Assembly (NCBI GenBank): GCA_015272325.1 | Contig: JACYLU010000030.1 | Location: forward strand, 1 to 64,000 | Origin: Synechococcales cyanobacterium C42_A2020_086 | Lineage (GTDB): Bacteria > Cyanobacteriota > Cyanobacteriia > Elainellales > Elainellaceae | DNA: 64,000 nucleotides | Direction of reading: 5' to 3' | Shown: piece after piece, positions 7,144 to 16,871 of the stretch | How positions within the stretch are numbered: the first letter of the stretch is position 1 | Layout of the letters: each line of letters starts with the position of its first letter | Notes under the pieces: generated by a model | What the model was told of the DNA's origin: nothing | Databases searched by the model: none | Seen by the model: only the letters and a program-made list of their open reading frames with translations | Made by a program: the position numbers and the translations under genes

Positions 7144-10100
7144 CTAGAAGCCGAAATTTGCTGCTGTATTCAGGGCTGCAATCGATACACCTCGAACCAA
7201 GGCTAAGGCTGTACCCCTGGCAGGGCCGGCAGCTCCATCCGCATCGAAGAACACCAGTGCTCCTTCGGCTCGGTTGCGCAGGCTGAGGTAGCCACCATTT
7301 ACCGCGCTAGCAAAATCGAGGCTCAACCCCAGACTTTGCAGCAGCGGTCGCAGCACAATCTGATCCTGCCCAACGGTGAAGTCGGTGATGATGTCTCGAC
7401 CATCGCGCAGGCTGACGTAGACAAACTGGTCGTTGCCAGCATTGCCCGTTAGGCGGTCCTCTTGCTGGAAGCCGGTGATGATGTCGTCTCCGGCAGTGCC
7501 GATCAGGGTATCGCGGCGGGGAGTACCGTTAATCGGATTGGTTTGATTTGTGGGCGTTGTCAGATTTAGCCCCACCACCACCGGATCGTGATCCGAAGAG
7601 CGGAAGGGATCGGGACTGTATAGGCTGCTTTGCTGATTTGCCGACTTGAAGTTGGTGTTGTAGTCCAGCACGTTTGGCTCATCGGCGTTGATGTGCCACT
7701 TGGTCGCGCCCGCAATTTGACCGGCAAGGCTGCCGTTGGCCAAAGCATGATCCAGGGATCCCCACTGTCCGTTGAAGACAAAGGAGTAGCTGGTGTTGCT
7801 GACGAGATTCTGGTAGCCAGCATTTTCCAGTGCCCGAATGGGGTCTTCTAGTGCGTAGGCGTTGAGGTCGCCCAGCAGCAGGTAGTCGGGGTCGCTCGTG
7901 CCCGTGGGATTCGTAGCCAACCAGGCCGCCAGATCCTGTGCAGCCCGTAGCCGGGTACCGTTCGATAGTCCTTGCCCGTCCCCTGCATCTTCATCGCCGG
8001 GCTTGCCTGCGCTCGAACCCTTTGATTTGAAGTGGTTAATCACTGCTGTAAATTCTGCTCCCGTATCGGTCTGCCGGAAGGTCTGCGCCAGCGGCTTGCG
8101 GTTGTCGGCATCAAAGGCTCCCTGACCGAAACCATCGGGTACGGTAGCAGCGGCTCCCACCGGCGTCACGCGGCTCGGCTTGTAGATAAAGCCCACAGCA
8201 ATTTGATCGCTGCCTAGATTGGGGGTACCTGGATCGATCAGCGCATAGGTGCCCGCTCCCGCCGCCGCGTTTAGCCCATTAACGAGATCCTGAATGGCGC
8301 TATTGGGACCGTAACCGTCGTTTTCCAGCTCGATCAAACCCACCACGTCGGAGTTCATGCCTAGAATTGCGGCGATTGTTTTAGCACGCTGCCGGTTGAA
8401 TTCTGCCAGGGATTCGGCTCCGCGGGCCGTAGGGAAACCGCCGCCCAGACCGTCGCCATTGAAGTAGTTGAGCAGGTTAAAGCCGGCGACTCGCAGCGTA
8501 CCGCCCAGATTCAGCGTTGCCGGACGAGGATTGCTGGGCTGAAAATCAACCGGGGCAACGGGCTGCACGCGATAATCGCCAAAGCGCTCGTCGAGGACTC
8601 CCGTCAAATTAGTCACGGTATCGCCACCGCGCAGAGTGTTTGAGGCACTCAGCGGATTACCGCCACGACCCAGCAGAATCGGATCTGGGTTTTGCACGGT
8701 CTGCCCGTCGTCTAGGATGAGCCGCCGTTGGGCCAGCTGGGCAAGGTAGGCGCTGAACCCGCTAACGCTGGGAGCATTGAACTGGGTGTACTGATCCAGT
8801 CGGGCGTCGGTGCCGGGCTGATTTGAGGGTCCGTTCGCTGCCAGCACCACCTGACCAAATCGCCCTAGCTCAAAGTGTTCGGTGACGACTAACGGCTCGG
8901 GTACCGTGACCCGCATTCCCTCAACGGCCTCAAGGTTGCCAGTCAGCGGGAACTGGAGCACAGCCGCCGTTGGTAGGGGATTCCCGGACCCCAGATTCAC
9001 GACTTCGGTGAGGTTGCGCAACTGGGTAAGGCTACTGGTTCTGCCGCCAGCGGTGCTGGTAAACTCGTTGACTTCGCCGGTAATTCGCACCTTGTCGCCG
9101 ATCTGCACGTCCGTGCCAAAGGCATTGTCAAACACAAAGATGCCCTCGGAGGTGAGGGGATTGCTATCAGCATCGCTGTCTTCTTCCTGTACATAGAAGC
9201 CCCGCAGAAATGGTGTGGCTCCGGCAATCTGAAAATCGCCAACAACGATGCCTTCGATGGTTTGTATGCCGCCAAAGGCTGGATCAAAACTGTTGCCACT
9301 GCCCTGAATGCTGTGGATCTTAGTGATTGGTAGGCTGACATCGTTATCGGCAATCGTTACGGTAACGCTGGGCAAACTCAAGCTGGCATAGGCTGGATCT
9401 GCGCTGCTGGTCACGGTATGGGTGAGGATGCTAGTGTGGCTGCCTTCAATGACCGTATCGTTGACAGCCCGTACGGTGATGGTGGCGGGTGTGGTATCTG
9501 TGAAGGTGAGATCGAGCGCGGCAAAGAAATTAACCCCGTCCTGGCTGATTTGCACTTGGGACTCGTCGGCAACGATGCGAATCGTCACGGCACCGCTAGG
9601 TACGGTATTCAGCGCTAGGGTATAGGTGTCGGTGGTTTCGTCCTGCTCACTGACGCTAGTGCTACCGTTGGATTCGATCAGAGTCACACCGGCGGCGGGA
9701 GGAAGGTCGCCAATGGTCACCGAGACATCGTCAATGGCTAGCCCGTGATCGAAGCTGGCATCGTCGGCATCGGCCCAGCGCAGCCAAAGTTCTTCGCCGG
9801 GAGCCAGCGTCAAACCACTCAGATTGCCCGTGATCGCGACGCGATTAGCAGTATCGTTGCCATTGAGTGCTCCAGGAGTAGAGGAGGCAACCGGACCGGT
9901 GAAGTCCAGACTGTTGACATCGACCCAAGCCCCAGAGGTGAGATCGCTGCCGCCAATCCGGTAGGCAAAATCCAGCGCCTGAGGCGTCGTGTTACCGCCG
10001 TTGCGCCACTGTTCGCCGGTGTAGCGGACGGTTAGCGTCGTGACTGGAGCGGAGGTATCGTTAATAAATCGTGCTCCGTAGAAAATCGTGCCCGTGCTGC

Positions 10101-10323
10101 CCGACGCCACTGAACCCAAAGCCCGCTCGGCAGAATCGGCACTGCCAAAGCTGTAGAGCGCCCCGGCATTCGAGGAGCCTGTGCCCACTCGGTACACGCT
10201 GCGGCTGGCATACCATCCGGGCAAGGTGCTGTCATTATTCCAGGGCAAATCTACCCCCACCGGAGTCAGGGCAAGCGAGTCGAACGACTGAGCATAGGGC
10301 GTGCTCAAAGTAATCGCCGGCAT
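7144..10323 (-). CDS. Secreted multidomain nuclease/phosphatase with Calx-beta, OB-fold, EEP and RTX regions
   Basis: This roughly 1059-residue protein resembles ExeM/NucH-type extracellular nucleases. In order it has an N-terminal beta-rich region (1-205), a Calx-beta-like segment (215-330, ending TIADND), an OB-like domain (335-480, IQTIEGIVVGDF), and an endonuclease/exonuclease/phosphatase domain (about 610-925). The C-terminal region (935-1059) contains RTX nonapeptides (GTAGDDIITG, GNAGNDQF). EEP catalytic residues are visible: N616, E665 (LIELEND), H764 (NHFKSKG), D819/N821 (GDLNAYA), H859 and D911-H912 (SSDHDP). The lack of a signal peptide plus a C-terminal RTX region points to type I secretion. 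The substrate is probably extracellular nucleic acid or phosphoesters. The ATG at 10323 follows a GAGG site. The gene is divergent from the phosphatase fusion at 11011. Confidence 0.88.
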   Translation of the reverse strand: MPAITLSTPYAQSFDSLALTPVGVDLPWNNDSTLPGWYASRSVYRVGTGSSNAGALYSFGSADSAERALGSVASGSTGTIFYGARFINDTSAPVTTLTVRYTGEQWRNGGNTTPQALDFAYRIGGSDLTSGAWVDVNSLDFTGPVASSTPGALNGNDTANRVAITGNLSGLTLAPGEELWLRWADADDASFDHGLAIDDVSVTIGDLPPAAGVTLIESNGSTSVSEQDETTDTYTLALNTVPSGAVTIRIVADESQVQISQDGVNFFAALDLTFTDTTPATITVRAVNDTVIEGSHTSILTHTVTSSADPAYASLSLPSVTVTIADNDVSLPITKIHSIQGSGNSFDPAFGGIQTIEGIVVGDFQIAGATPFLRGFYVQEEDSDADSNPLTSEGIFVFDNAFGTDVQIGDKVRITGEVNEFTSTAGGRTSSLTQLRNLTEVVNLGSGNPLPTAAVLQFPLTGNLEAVEGMRVTVPEPLVVTEHFELGRFGQVVLAANGPSNQPGTDARLDQYTQFNAPSVSGFSAYLAQLAQRRLILDDGQTVQNPDPILLGRGGNPLSASNTLRGGDTVTNLTGVLDERFGDYRVQPVAPVDFQPSNPRPATLNLGGTLRVAGFNLLNYFNGDGLGGGFPTARGAESLAEFNRQRAKTIAAILGMNSDVVGLIELENDGYGPNSAIQDLVNGLNAAAGAGTYALIDPGTPNLGSDQIAVGFIYKPSRVTPVGAAATVPDGFGQGAFDADNRKPLAQTFRQTDTGAEFTAVINHFKSKGSSAGKPGDEDAGDGQGLSNGTRLRAAQDLAAWLATNPTGTSDPDYLLLGDLNAYALEDPIRALENAGYQNLVSNTSYSFVFNGQWGSLDHALANGSLAGQIAGATKWHINADEPNVLDYNTNFKSANQQSSLYSPDPFRSSDHDPVVVGLNLTTPTNQTNPINGTPRRDTLIGTAGDDIITGFQQEDRLTGNAGNDQFVYVSLRDGRDIITDFTVGQDQIVLRPLLQSLGLSLDFASAVNGGYLSLRNRAEGALVFFDADGAAGPARGTALALVRGVSIAALNTAANFGF

Positions 10324-10345
10324 GATCAAAACCTCGTTGTCATTA

Positions 10346-10375
10346 ATTAAGTCAGTAGGAATTAAGTCAGTAGGA
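10346..10375. repeat. Exact 15-bp tandem duplication near the nuclease start
   Basis: The unit ATTAAGTCAGTAGGA is present twice back to back (10346-10360 and 10361-10375), 23 bp upstream of the minus-strand start. It could be a duplicated regulatory site or a slippage product. Confidence 0.9.
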
Positions 10376-10524
10376 AAGCAATATTGCTGTGGCGCTGAAT
10401 CTCAACTGAACCTCAGGAATGTGAGGTGGGGCCGCTTGCCCGCTGCACCCTTACCGATGAACCCTGCTCACCCGAGGGAACTCGGTAGTGTCAAGCACAT
10501 CTTCGCAGCCAGCGATAAAGCGTA

Positions 10525-10554
10525 GGTTAACTCGGCTTTAAGTCTGTTTAGCTT
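10525..10554 (-). promoter_or_regulatory. Candidate Pho box
   Basis: On the plus strand three 8-mers with 3-bp spacers are seen: GGTTAACT (10525-10532), CTTTAAGT (10536-10543) and TTTAGCTT (10547-10554). On the minus strand the best repeat, one base over, reads GTTAACCT, 7 of 8 against the cyanobacterial Pho repeat (consensus CTTAACCT-like). The next one, CTTAAAGC, is weaker and the third is poor. The site lies about 200 bp before the nuclease gene and about 460 bp before the phosphatase fusion, both of which are plausible Pho-regulon members. Confidence 0.4.
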
Positions 10555-11010
10555 TATCAGGTCTTCACATGAAGTCTTTACATACCCAAAAGTGATTCGC
10601 TGCTTGGGAGCATTCCGTTCACTCCACCGTTCACCAGTTTGAAACAGCTTTGAACCAGGGTTAGCACTTAATCATGGCTTGCTGTGTGTTCCGCTTGCGC
10701 TCCTAGCTGGTTCAGTAGATAGTCCCAAGGTGTTCCCCATATGTGCAGCAAAAATGGTAGTCCGTAATTTCAACCAGAGGATTAATGTTTCCATAGCCTG
10801 ATCTTTAACTAGCGGTGATACGGTTCTAAACGAGATGCCAGACTGAACCTTTGTGAATACGTCGAGTTGCCCTTCACCGCAGGTCTTGATGTGCTTTCTC
10901 GGCGTTGGGTATTGAGTTTCCTGTGATTTGGCGATACCGGCTTTAGGGAGTCGGGTTTTTTGGCTGCTTGAATATGCCAGTGAATTAGCTGAAAAAATTA
11001 AGGAATTTTT

Positions 11011-14000
11011 ATGGAAGATGTGCAGCTCGTTCGGTTTGCTCAATTCAATGCATCTTTAAACCGCAGTGCCGCGGAGGAACTGGTTCAAGATCTGGCCAAC
11101 CCCGATGCCGACACACCAGGCACGGCTCAAGTCAAAACGGTTGCCGAGATTATTCAGCGCACGAATCCGGATGTGGTTCTAATCAACGAATTTGACTACA
11201 CCGCAAATCCCGAAGAGGCGGTAGAGCTGTTTCTGCAAAACTATCTTGGCGTTTCCCAGAATGGGGCCACTCCAGTCACCTATCCCTACTTCTACATCGC
11301 TCCTTCTAATACTGGCATTGCTTCCGGGTTTGACCTCGACAACAACGGTGTGGTAGTGACGACGCCCGGTGAACCCGGCTATGGCAACGATGCCTTTGGG
11401 TTTGGCAATTTCCCAGGGCAGTTTGGCATGCTGCTGCTGTCGAAATATCCGATCGACACAGCGAACGTCCGCACATTTCAAAAATTCCGCTGGCAGGATA
11501 TGCCAGGATCGCTGCTGCCGACGATTCAGTTGCCCGACGCTACAGAACCCTGGTATTCACCCGAAGAGCAGGCTGCCCTGCGGCTGTCGTCGAAAAGCCA
11601 TTGGGATGTGCCGATTCAGGTCAATGGCAAAACGATTCATGCCCTCGTCAGTCATCCCACACCACCCGTATTCGACGGACCCGAAGACCGCAACGGCAAG
11701 CGCAACTTCGACGAGATTCGCTTCTGGGCCGACTACATTACGCCCGGCCAAGGCGACTACATCTATGACGATCAAGGACGCACCGGAGGGCTGACGCCGG
11801 GTTCCCGCTTTGTGATCATGGGCGACCAGAACGCCGACCCCTACGATGGTGACAGCTTCGAGCAAGCCATTTTGCAGTTGCTCAACCATCCTCTAACCAA
11901 CACCTCTGTGACGCCTACGAGTCTCGGTGGACCGGATGCTGCCCAGCGTCAGCACCAAATCAACGACGAGCATCAAGGCAATCCCGCCTTCGACACAGCC
12001 GACTTCAACGACACTAGCCCTGGCAACCTGCGGGTGGACTACGTGCTGCCCTCCCGCGACTTCAAGATTGATGCGGCTCAGGTCTTCTGGACACCGGCAG
12101 ACGATCCGCTGTTTCGTTTGGTCGGCGATTTTGATCCCGATCTGCCACCCACGGGCTTCCCGGCATCCGATCACCGCTTGGTCTGGGTGGATATTGCCCC
12201 TGCCCCTGATGCTAGCCGTACGACGGTCACCGGGGTGGATTTTCGAGGAGTCGTCACCTTCCCCACCGGGCAGACCTTCCAAAACACCGAAGTCGGCGGT
12301 TTGTCGGGATTGGTCTACGATCCTGAACAACAGGTTTACTACAGCATTTCAGACGACCGCAGTGAGCGCAACCCCGCCCGCTTCTACACGCTGGACATTG
12401 ACCTCAGCGACGGCAGCTTAGACAACGGGGACGTGCAGTTTCAAGGTGTCACCTCTCTCACCGACGGACAGGGACAGCCGTTTGCGCCGCGCAGCCTCGA
12501 CCCCGAGGGCATTACCCTAACCGCCGCCGGCGACCTCTATATTTCTTCAGAAGGCGACGCTAATAATCTCATCCCGCCTTTTGTCAATCAGTTTTCGCTG
12601 CAAGGGCAGCAGCTTTCCGCTTTGCCGATTCCCGAGAAATTCCTGCCAACAGCGGACCAGTCTGCGGGCATTCGCAATAACCTAGCCTTCGAGAGCCTGA
12701 CAATCACGCCGGACCAGCGCTACCTCTACACGGCGACGGAAAACGCGCTCTATCAAGACGGCGATGTAGCTACTTTAGAAGACGGCAGCCCCTCGCGGAT
12801 CATTCGCTATGACCTGACAACCGGCGAGGTGGACAAGGAAATCCTCTACATCACGGACGAGGTGGCGACCGACTCCAATCCCCCGGGTGGCTTCATCACC
12901 AATGGGCTGGTGGAGCTGTTGGCCCTCGACAACAACGGTAATCTACTGGCGCTGGAGCGGGGCTTCTCGGAAGGGGTGGGCAACACGGTCAAGCTCTATG
13001 AAGTGCAAGTGCAGAACACTACCGATTTGCAGGACATCGACGCGGTAGCCGATCTAGACGTAGATGCTGTTGCTCAAAAACGGCTGCTGCTCGACCTTGC
13101 CGATCTTGGCATCCCGCTCGACAATATCGAAGGCATGGCGCTCGGTCCAGTGCTACCCGATGGACGGCAGTCGCTGGTGCTAGTGAGTGACAATAACTTT
13201 AGCGACACCCAGACCACGCAGTTTCTCGCCTTTGCCCTCGATACGACCGTTCTGCCCGCCGTTGCCCCCATCGCTGAAACCCCCGACCTGATTCGCAGTG
13301 AGGATGACGCCGACGCGGACGATCCGGCGATCTATGTTCACCCCACTGACTCTGGCAAAAGTCTGGTAATCACGGCGCTCAAGGACGGCGGCTTAGCAGT
13401 CTACAATCTCGATGGGCAGGAGGTGCAGCGGATTGCCCCTGCCGACATTCGCTACAACAACGTCGATCTGGTTTATGGCTTTCCAGTCGGTGAGCAAACG
13501 GTGGATCTGGCTATTGCCACGGATCGCCGCAACGATACCCTAGCCATCTGGGCGATTGATCCAGACACGCAGCAGCTCACGGACATTACGGCAACCACCC
13601 TCAGCGATCCGGCCGCCTCGATCTTCGGCATTGATGACGGCGAGCAAACCGCCTACGGCATTGCCACCTACACCAGCCCCCGCTCCGGCAAGTCCTATGT
13701 GTTTGTCAGCCAGCGTGAGGGGAATTTAATTGCCCAGCTCGAACTCAGCGCGACCGATGACGGCAGAGTCAGCGCCGAGCGGGTCCGCACCCTGTTTGCC
13801 CCCATTCCGCCTGGTAAAGACCTACAAGACGCCCAGTTTGAAGGCATGGTGGTGGATCAGGAATTGGGCTACCTCTACGCTGGTCAGGAGCAGCGCGGCA
13901 TTTGGAAGTTTGCGGCAGAGCCGGGGTCCCCCAATGACGGCACGCTGATCGAGCCGGTGAAGCCGGAGGGTTCGGTGCTGACCGCCGATGTCGAGGGGCT

Positions 14001-16056
14001 GACGATCTACTATGCCGCTAACGGTACGGGCTACCTGCTGGCGTCAAGTCAGGGGGATAGCAGCTACGCCGTGTTTTCCCGTGAGGGCAATAATGACTAC
14101 CTCGGTAGCTTCGTGATTAGCGACGGCAGAGAGGGCGTTGAGGAATCGGACGGGGCAGATGTGATTAACGTCGCACTAGGCACTCAGTACCCCAATGGGC
14201 TGCTGGTCGTGCAAGATGGCTCCAATGAACCTGCGCGAGTCGAAGAAGAGGACGGCGAAGTGCAGAACTTCAACACCAATTTCAAGTTTGTGCCCTGGGA
14301 TAGCGTTGCCAAAGCCTTGCCGCAGCCCCTCGCAATTGACCCCACGAGCTACAATCCACGGCAGCCGGTTCCCAATTCCCTGCTGGGCATCGGCAGTGGC
14401 GACACCTCCCAAACTGCAACGGTGCTCTGGGCCCGCAGTAGTGTTCCAGGACGGCTGACCTTCGAGTATGCGGCCTCTCCGGACTTCCAAACGATTCTGG
14501 GTACCGTCTCTACTCAGGTCTCCGATCCACTGCTGCCCGTTAAGGTCGAAGTGACCGATCTCCAGCCCGGACAAGCCTATTCCTACCGGGTCACCAACAG
14601 CGCTGGAGCCACCGCCACCGGCAGCTTCACCACTCCCCATGCGCTCAGTAGTCAAACTGGACTGCGTTTTGGCGTCACCGGCGACTGGCAGCAGGCTCCC
14701 CCTTATCCGTCGCTGGCTAATGCCGACGAGCGGAATCTGGCCTTCTTCCTAAAGCTAGGCGACACCATCTATGCCGACACCGAAACTCCCGCGTTGCCCG
14801 GCGTCACCCAAGCGCGCTCCCTGTCGGACTTTCGCACCAAGCACGCCGAAATCACCACACCCCGCTTTGGACTGAACACAGTCGCCGATCTCTACGCCAG
14901 TACCTCGATTCTGGCAACCATCGACGACCACGAAGTTGTAGACAATTTTGCCGGTGGAGCTGCCCCTGGAGAGTCCCCCGATGCACCGGATATTGGTTCC
15001 TCTCCCGATCCGCTATTTACCGATCCGGTGCGCTACGTCAACGACACCCAGGTCTACGAAGACGCCCTGCAAGCTTTTCAGGAGTATCACCCGATCCGCG
15101 ACCAGTTCTACGGCGACACGAGCGATGACCGCACTAGCGGCGAACGACAGCTTTACCGTGCCCAAAATTACGGCAGCGATGCGGCGATGTTTGTGCTCGA
15201 TACCCGCTCCTTCCGCGATGCCCAGATTCCGCCAGTAGACCTCAGCAATCCGGCTCCGTTCTTGGCGCAAACCTTTGACCCTAACCGAACCCTGTTGGGC
15301 AAGGCTCAACTCCATGACCTGAAACGAGATCTGCTGCAAGCCGAACAGGACGGCATTACCTGGAAATTCGTTGCTGTACCGGAGCCGATCCAGAACTTTG
15401 GCGTCGTCAATGCCGAAGACCGCTTCGAGGGCTATGCTGCCGAGCGCACCGAGCTGCTGAAATTTATCGATGATAACGACATTAACAATGTTGTTTTCCT
15501 CGCTGGCGACTTCCACGGTACTCTGGTCAACAATCTTACCTATCAGCTTGCTCCCGGTGAAGCGCAGATTGCCACCAACGCCTTCGAAGTCGTCACTGGA
15601 CCAGCTGCCTTCTTCGAGGGATTATTTGGGCGAGCAGTCGTCAATATTTCGGCGCAGGCCGGCTTGATTACCCCCGAGCAGCTCGCTTTTTATGAAGCGC
15701 TGCCCACAGCCCCCGATGCCGACGATCTGCCCAACGACAAAGACGATTTCGTGAAGCAGCTCCTGGTAGCCCAAACAGAGTTGCTGGGCTATGACCCGAT
15801 TGGGTTAAACAACAATCTGTCCGCCGCCGATGGGCTGATTAATGCCACACTGCTGCAAGGCGATTATGTCTCCGTCCACACCTACGGCTGGACCGAATTC
15901 GAGATCGACGAGCAGACCCAAAAACTGACCGTTACCACCTACGGCATCCCCAACTACTCGGAAGCCCAGCTGCTCGCCGATCCAGCCGCCATTACCAGAT
16001 TAACGCCCAGCATCGTCAGCCAGTTTGAGGTGATGCCCACGGCAGTAGGAGCGTAA
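11011..16056 (+). CDS. Giant phosphatase fusion: EEP, esterase-like phytase, beta-propeller phytase and PhoD
   Basis: The 1681-residue protein joins four hydrolase modules. Residues 1-395 form an endonuclease/exonuclease/phosphatase domain (NEFDY near 59, MGDQNADPYDGD near 270, SDHRLVW near 387). About 405-745 is an esterase-like phytase domain (SGLVYDPEQQVYYSISDDR, then FESLTITPD). About 755-1105 is a 3-phytase-type propeller (EDDADADDPAIYVHP). About 1120-1680 is PhoD with its N-terminal beta domain, LKLGDTIYAD, TIDDHEVVDNF and FLAGDFHG. Together these would release phosphate from phosphodiesters, phytate and phosphomonoesters. There is no obvious signal peptide and no RTX repeats, so the export route is unclear. 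The ATG follows an AAGGA site. The gene is divergent from another secreted nuclease, and a Pho box candidate lies between. Domain calls are firm; the extracellular role is inference. Confidence 0.93.
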   Translation: MEDVQLVRFAQFNASLNRSAAEELVQDLANPDADTPGTAQVKTVAEIIQRTNPDVVLINEFDYTANPEEAVELFLQNYLGVSQNGATPVTYPYFYIAPSNTGIASGFDLDNNGVVVTTPGEPGYGNDAFGFGNFPGQFGMLLLSKYPIDTANVRTFQKFRWQDMPGSLLPTIQLPDATEPWYSPEEQAALRLSSKSHWDVPIQVNGKTIHALVSHPTPPVFDGPEDRNGKRNFDEIRFWADYITPGQGDYIYDDQGRTGGLTPGSRFVIMGDQNADPYDGDSFEQAILQLLNHPLTNTSVTPTSLGGPDAAQRQHQINDEHQGNPAFDTADFNDTSPGNLRVDYVLPSRDFKIDAAQVFWTPADDPLFRLVGDFDPDLPPTGFPASDHRLVWVDIAPAPDASRTTVTGVDFRGVVTFPTGQTFQNTEVGGLSGLVYDPEQQVYYSISDDRSERNPARFYTLDIDLSDGSLDNGDVQFQGVTSLTDGQGQPFAPRSLDPEGITLTAAGDLYISSEGDANNLIPPFVNQFSLQGQQLSALPIPEKFLPTADQSAGIRNNLAFESLTITPDQRYLYTATENALYQDGDVATLEDGSPSRIIRYDLTTGEVDKEILYITDEVATDSNPPGGFITNGLVELLALDNNGNLLALERGFSEGVGNTVKLYEVQVQNTTDLQDIDAVADLDVDAVAQKRLLLDLADLGIPLDNIEGMALGPVLPDGRQSLVLVSDNNFSDTQTTQFLAFALDTTVLPAVAPIAETPDLIRSEDDADADDPAIYVHPTDSGKSLVITALKDGGLAVYNLDGQEVQRIAPADIRYNNVDLVYGFPVGEQTVDLAIATDRRNDTLAIWAIDPDTQQLTDITATTLSDPAASIFGIDDGEQTAYGIATYTSPRSGKSYVFVSQREGNLIAQLELSATDDGRVSAERVRTLFAPIPPGKDLQDAQFEGMVVDQELGYLYAGQEQRGIWKFAAEPGSPNDGTLIEPVKPEGSVLTADVEGLTIYYAANGTGYLLASSQGDSSYAVFSREGNNDYLGSFVISDGREGVEESDGADVINVALGTQYPNGLLVVQDGSNEPARVEEEDGEVQNFNTNFKFVPWDSVAKALPQPLAIDPTSYNPRQPVPNSLLGIGSGDTSQTATVLWARSSVPGRLTFEYAASPDFQTILGTVSTQVSDPLLPVKVEVTDLQPGQAYSYRVTNSAGATATGSFTTPHALSSQTGLRFGVTGDWQQAPPYPSLANADERNLAFFLKLGDTIYADTETPALPGVTQARSLSDFRTKHAEITTPRFGLNTVADLYASTSILATIDDHEVVDNFAGGAAPGESPDAPDIGSSPDPLFTDPVRYVNDTQVYEDALQAFQEYHPIRDQFYGDTSDDRTSGERQLYRAQNYGSDAAMFVLDTRSFRDAQIPPVDLSNPAPFLAQTFDPNRTLLGKAQLHDLKRDLLQAEQDGITWKFVAVPEPIQNFGVVNAEDRFEGYAAERTELLKFIDDNDINNVVFLAGDFHGTLVNNLTYQLAPGEAQIATNAFEVVTGPAAFFEGLFGRAVVNISAQAGLITPEQLAFYEALPTAPDADDLPNDKDDFVKQLLVAQTELLGYDPIGLNNNLSAADGLINATLLQGDYVSVHTYGWTEFEIDEQTQKLTVTTYGIPNYSEAQLLADPAAITRLTPSIVSQFEVMPTAVGA

Positions 16057-16112
16057 ACCCAGGGCTAGCGAACATCCAGTGTTTCGAGCTGCCATGCCGC
16101 TTCTTATAACGC

Positions 16113-16139
16113 CCTGTAGAGTTTCACCGAGGCTACAGG
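16113..16139. terminator. Hairpin between convergent genes
   Basis: CCTGTAG (16113-16119) and CTACAGG (16133-16139) form a 7-bp stem. It lies between the ends of the convergent phosphatase and carotenoid-protein genes and overlaps the stop codon of the latter. No clear T-run follows, so its function as a bidirectional terminator is tentative. Confidence 0.35.
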
Positions 16140-16657
16140 CTAGCGGTTTTGCCGGTTTCTGCTTGCGACGGAATCGGCTGTACGTTGCTGTAGCCCATGC
16201 TGGCAGCTACCTCGCGCAGCACCGAGATTTGCTCTTGAAAGTCTAAGCCCTTGAGCTGATCCAGCAATTCGGTGACCCCTTGGGCAGGCTGATAATCTCC
16301 TGGCAGATCAACTACTGATCTGCCCATAGCCTGGGCCCAAGCAAACCAAACCATGAGCTGATTATTGGGAGTAAGAGCACCGTATGCCCGCGAGTACTCG
16401 CTATCTTCCCCATTCGCAATCTGCCGCATCACGGCTAGCTGATCGTCATGGGACAGGTTGTAAAAATCGCCGAGCAACACTGGAGCTAGATTGGGGTCAG
16501 CAGCGGTAGGAGCCGCAGGCGTAATTGATTCACCCATGGCTTCATAAAGATAGTACAGCAGCGCTAATTTTTCATCACCGCTCAATTTCCCATAGGATTC
16601 AAAAAGGGTCCGAGTTTGTTGAGTGAGGACCTCAGCATTGGTTTCATCTAAAGCCAT
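16133..16657 (-). CDS. Stand-alone orange-carotenoid-protein N-domain (helical carotenoid protein)
   Basis: The 174-residue product matches the all-helical N-terminal, carotenoid-binding domain of OCP and lacks the C-terminal NTF2-like domain, so it is a helical carotenoid protein (HCP). It shows the LSGDEKLALL...MG-x-SITPAAP opening, a second helical repeat (NLSHDDQLAVMRQIANGED) and TPNNQLMVWFAW. It closes with EQISVLREVAASMGY. Aligned by eye to OCP, W104 corresponds to Trp110 and R148 to Arg155, while OCP Trp41 is a Tyr here. HCPs quench singlet oxygen, and some act on phycobilisomes. I chose the ATG at 16657 (AGGA eight bases upstream) over a GTG at 16681. No C-terminal-domain homologue lies nearby. 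Confidence 0.85.
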   Translation of the reverse strand: MALDETNAEVLTQQTRTLFESYGKLSGDEKLALLYYLYEAMGESITPAAPTAADPNLAPVLLGDFYNLSHDDQLAVMRQIANGEDSEYSRAYGALTPNNQLMVWFAWAQAMGRSVVDLPGDYQPAQGVTELLDQLKGLDFQEQISVLREVAASMGYSNVQPIPSQAETGKTASL

Positions 16658-16871
16658 ATGTGGATTCCTATCAATATTCACGATTGTGATCCTCAGTTAA
16701 TCAGGTTCTCATGACGTCGCAACCTGCCGCAAGGGAGAGTTTCTCTAGCAGTGATCCTGCTAAACCTCTGTCTTGCTGGCGGTTTTGAATCCCTCTTGAG
16801 GTTGATAGGAAACGGCAGGCTGCCCGATAGCATAAGTGTCATCCCAATAGAATGTATTATGGAGACCCCTT

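Larger units (their letters stand above)
10330..11010. other. Divergent promoter region between two extracellular phosphatase/nuclease genes
   Basis: This 0.68 kb spacer holds no convincing gene. It contains an exact tandem duplication (10346-10375) and a run of TTAA-centred half sites with 11-bp period (10525-10554). The start at 11011 has an AAGGA site. A minus-strand frame in 10672-11043 lacks a ribosome-binding site and overlaps the real start. Confidence 0.6.

Noticed and set aside
10672-11043. Minus-strand 123-codon frame in the phosphatase promoter region
   Set aside because: Overlaps the well-supported start at 11011, has no ribosome-binding site and no recognisable product.
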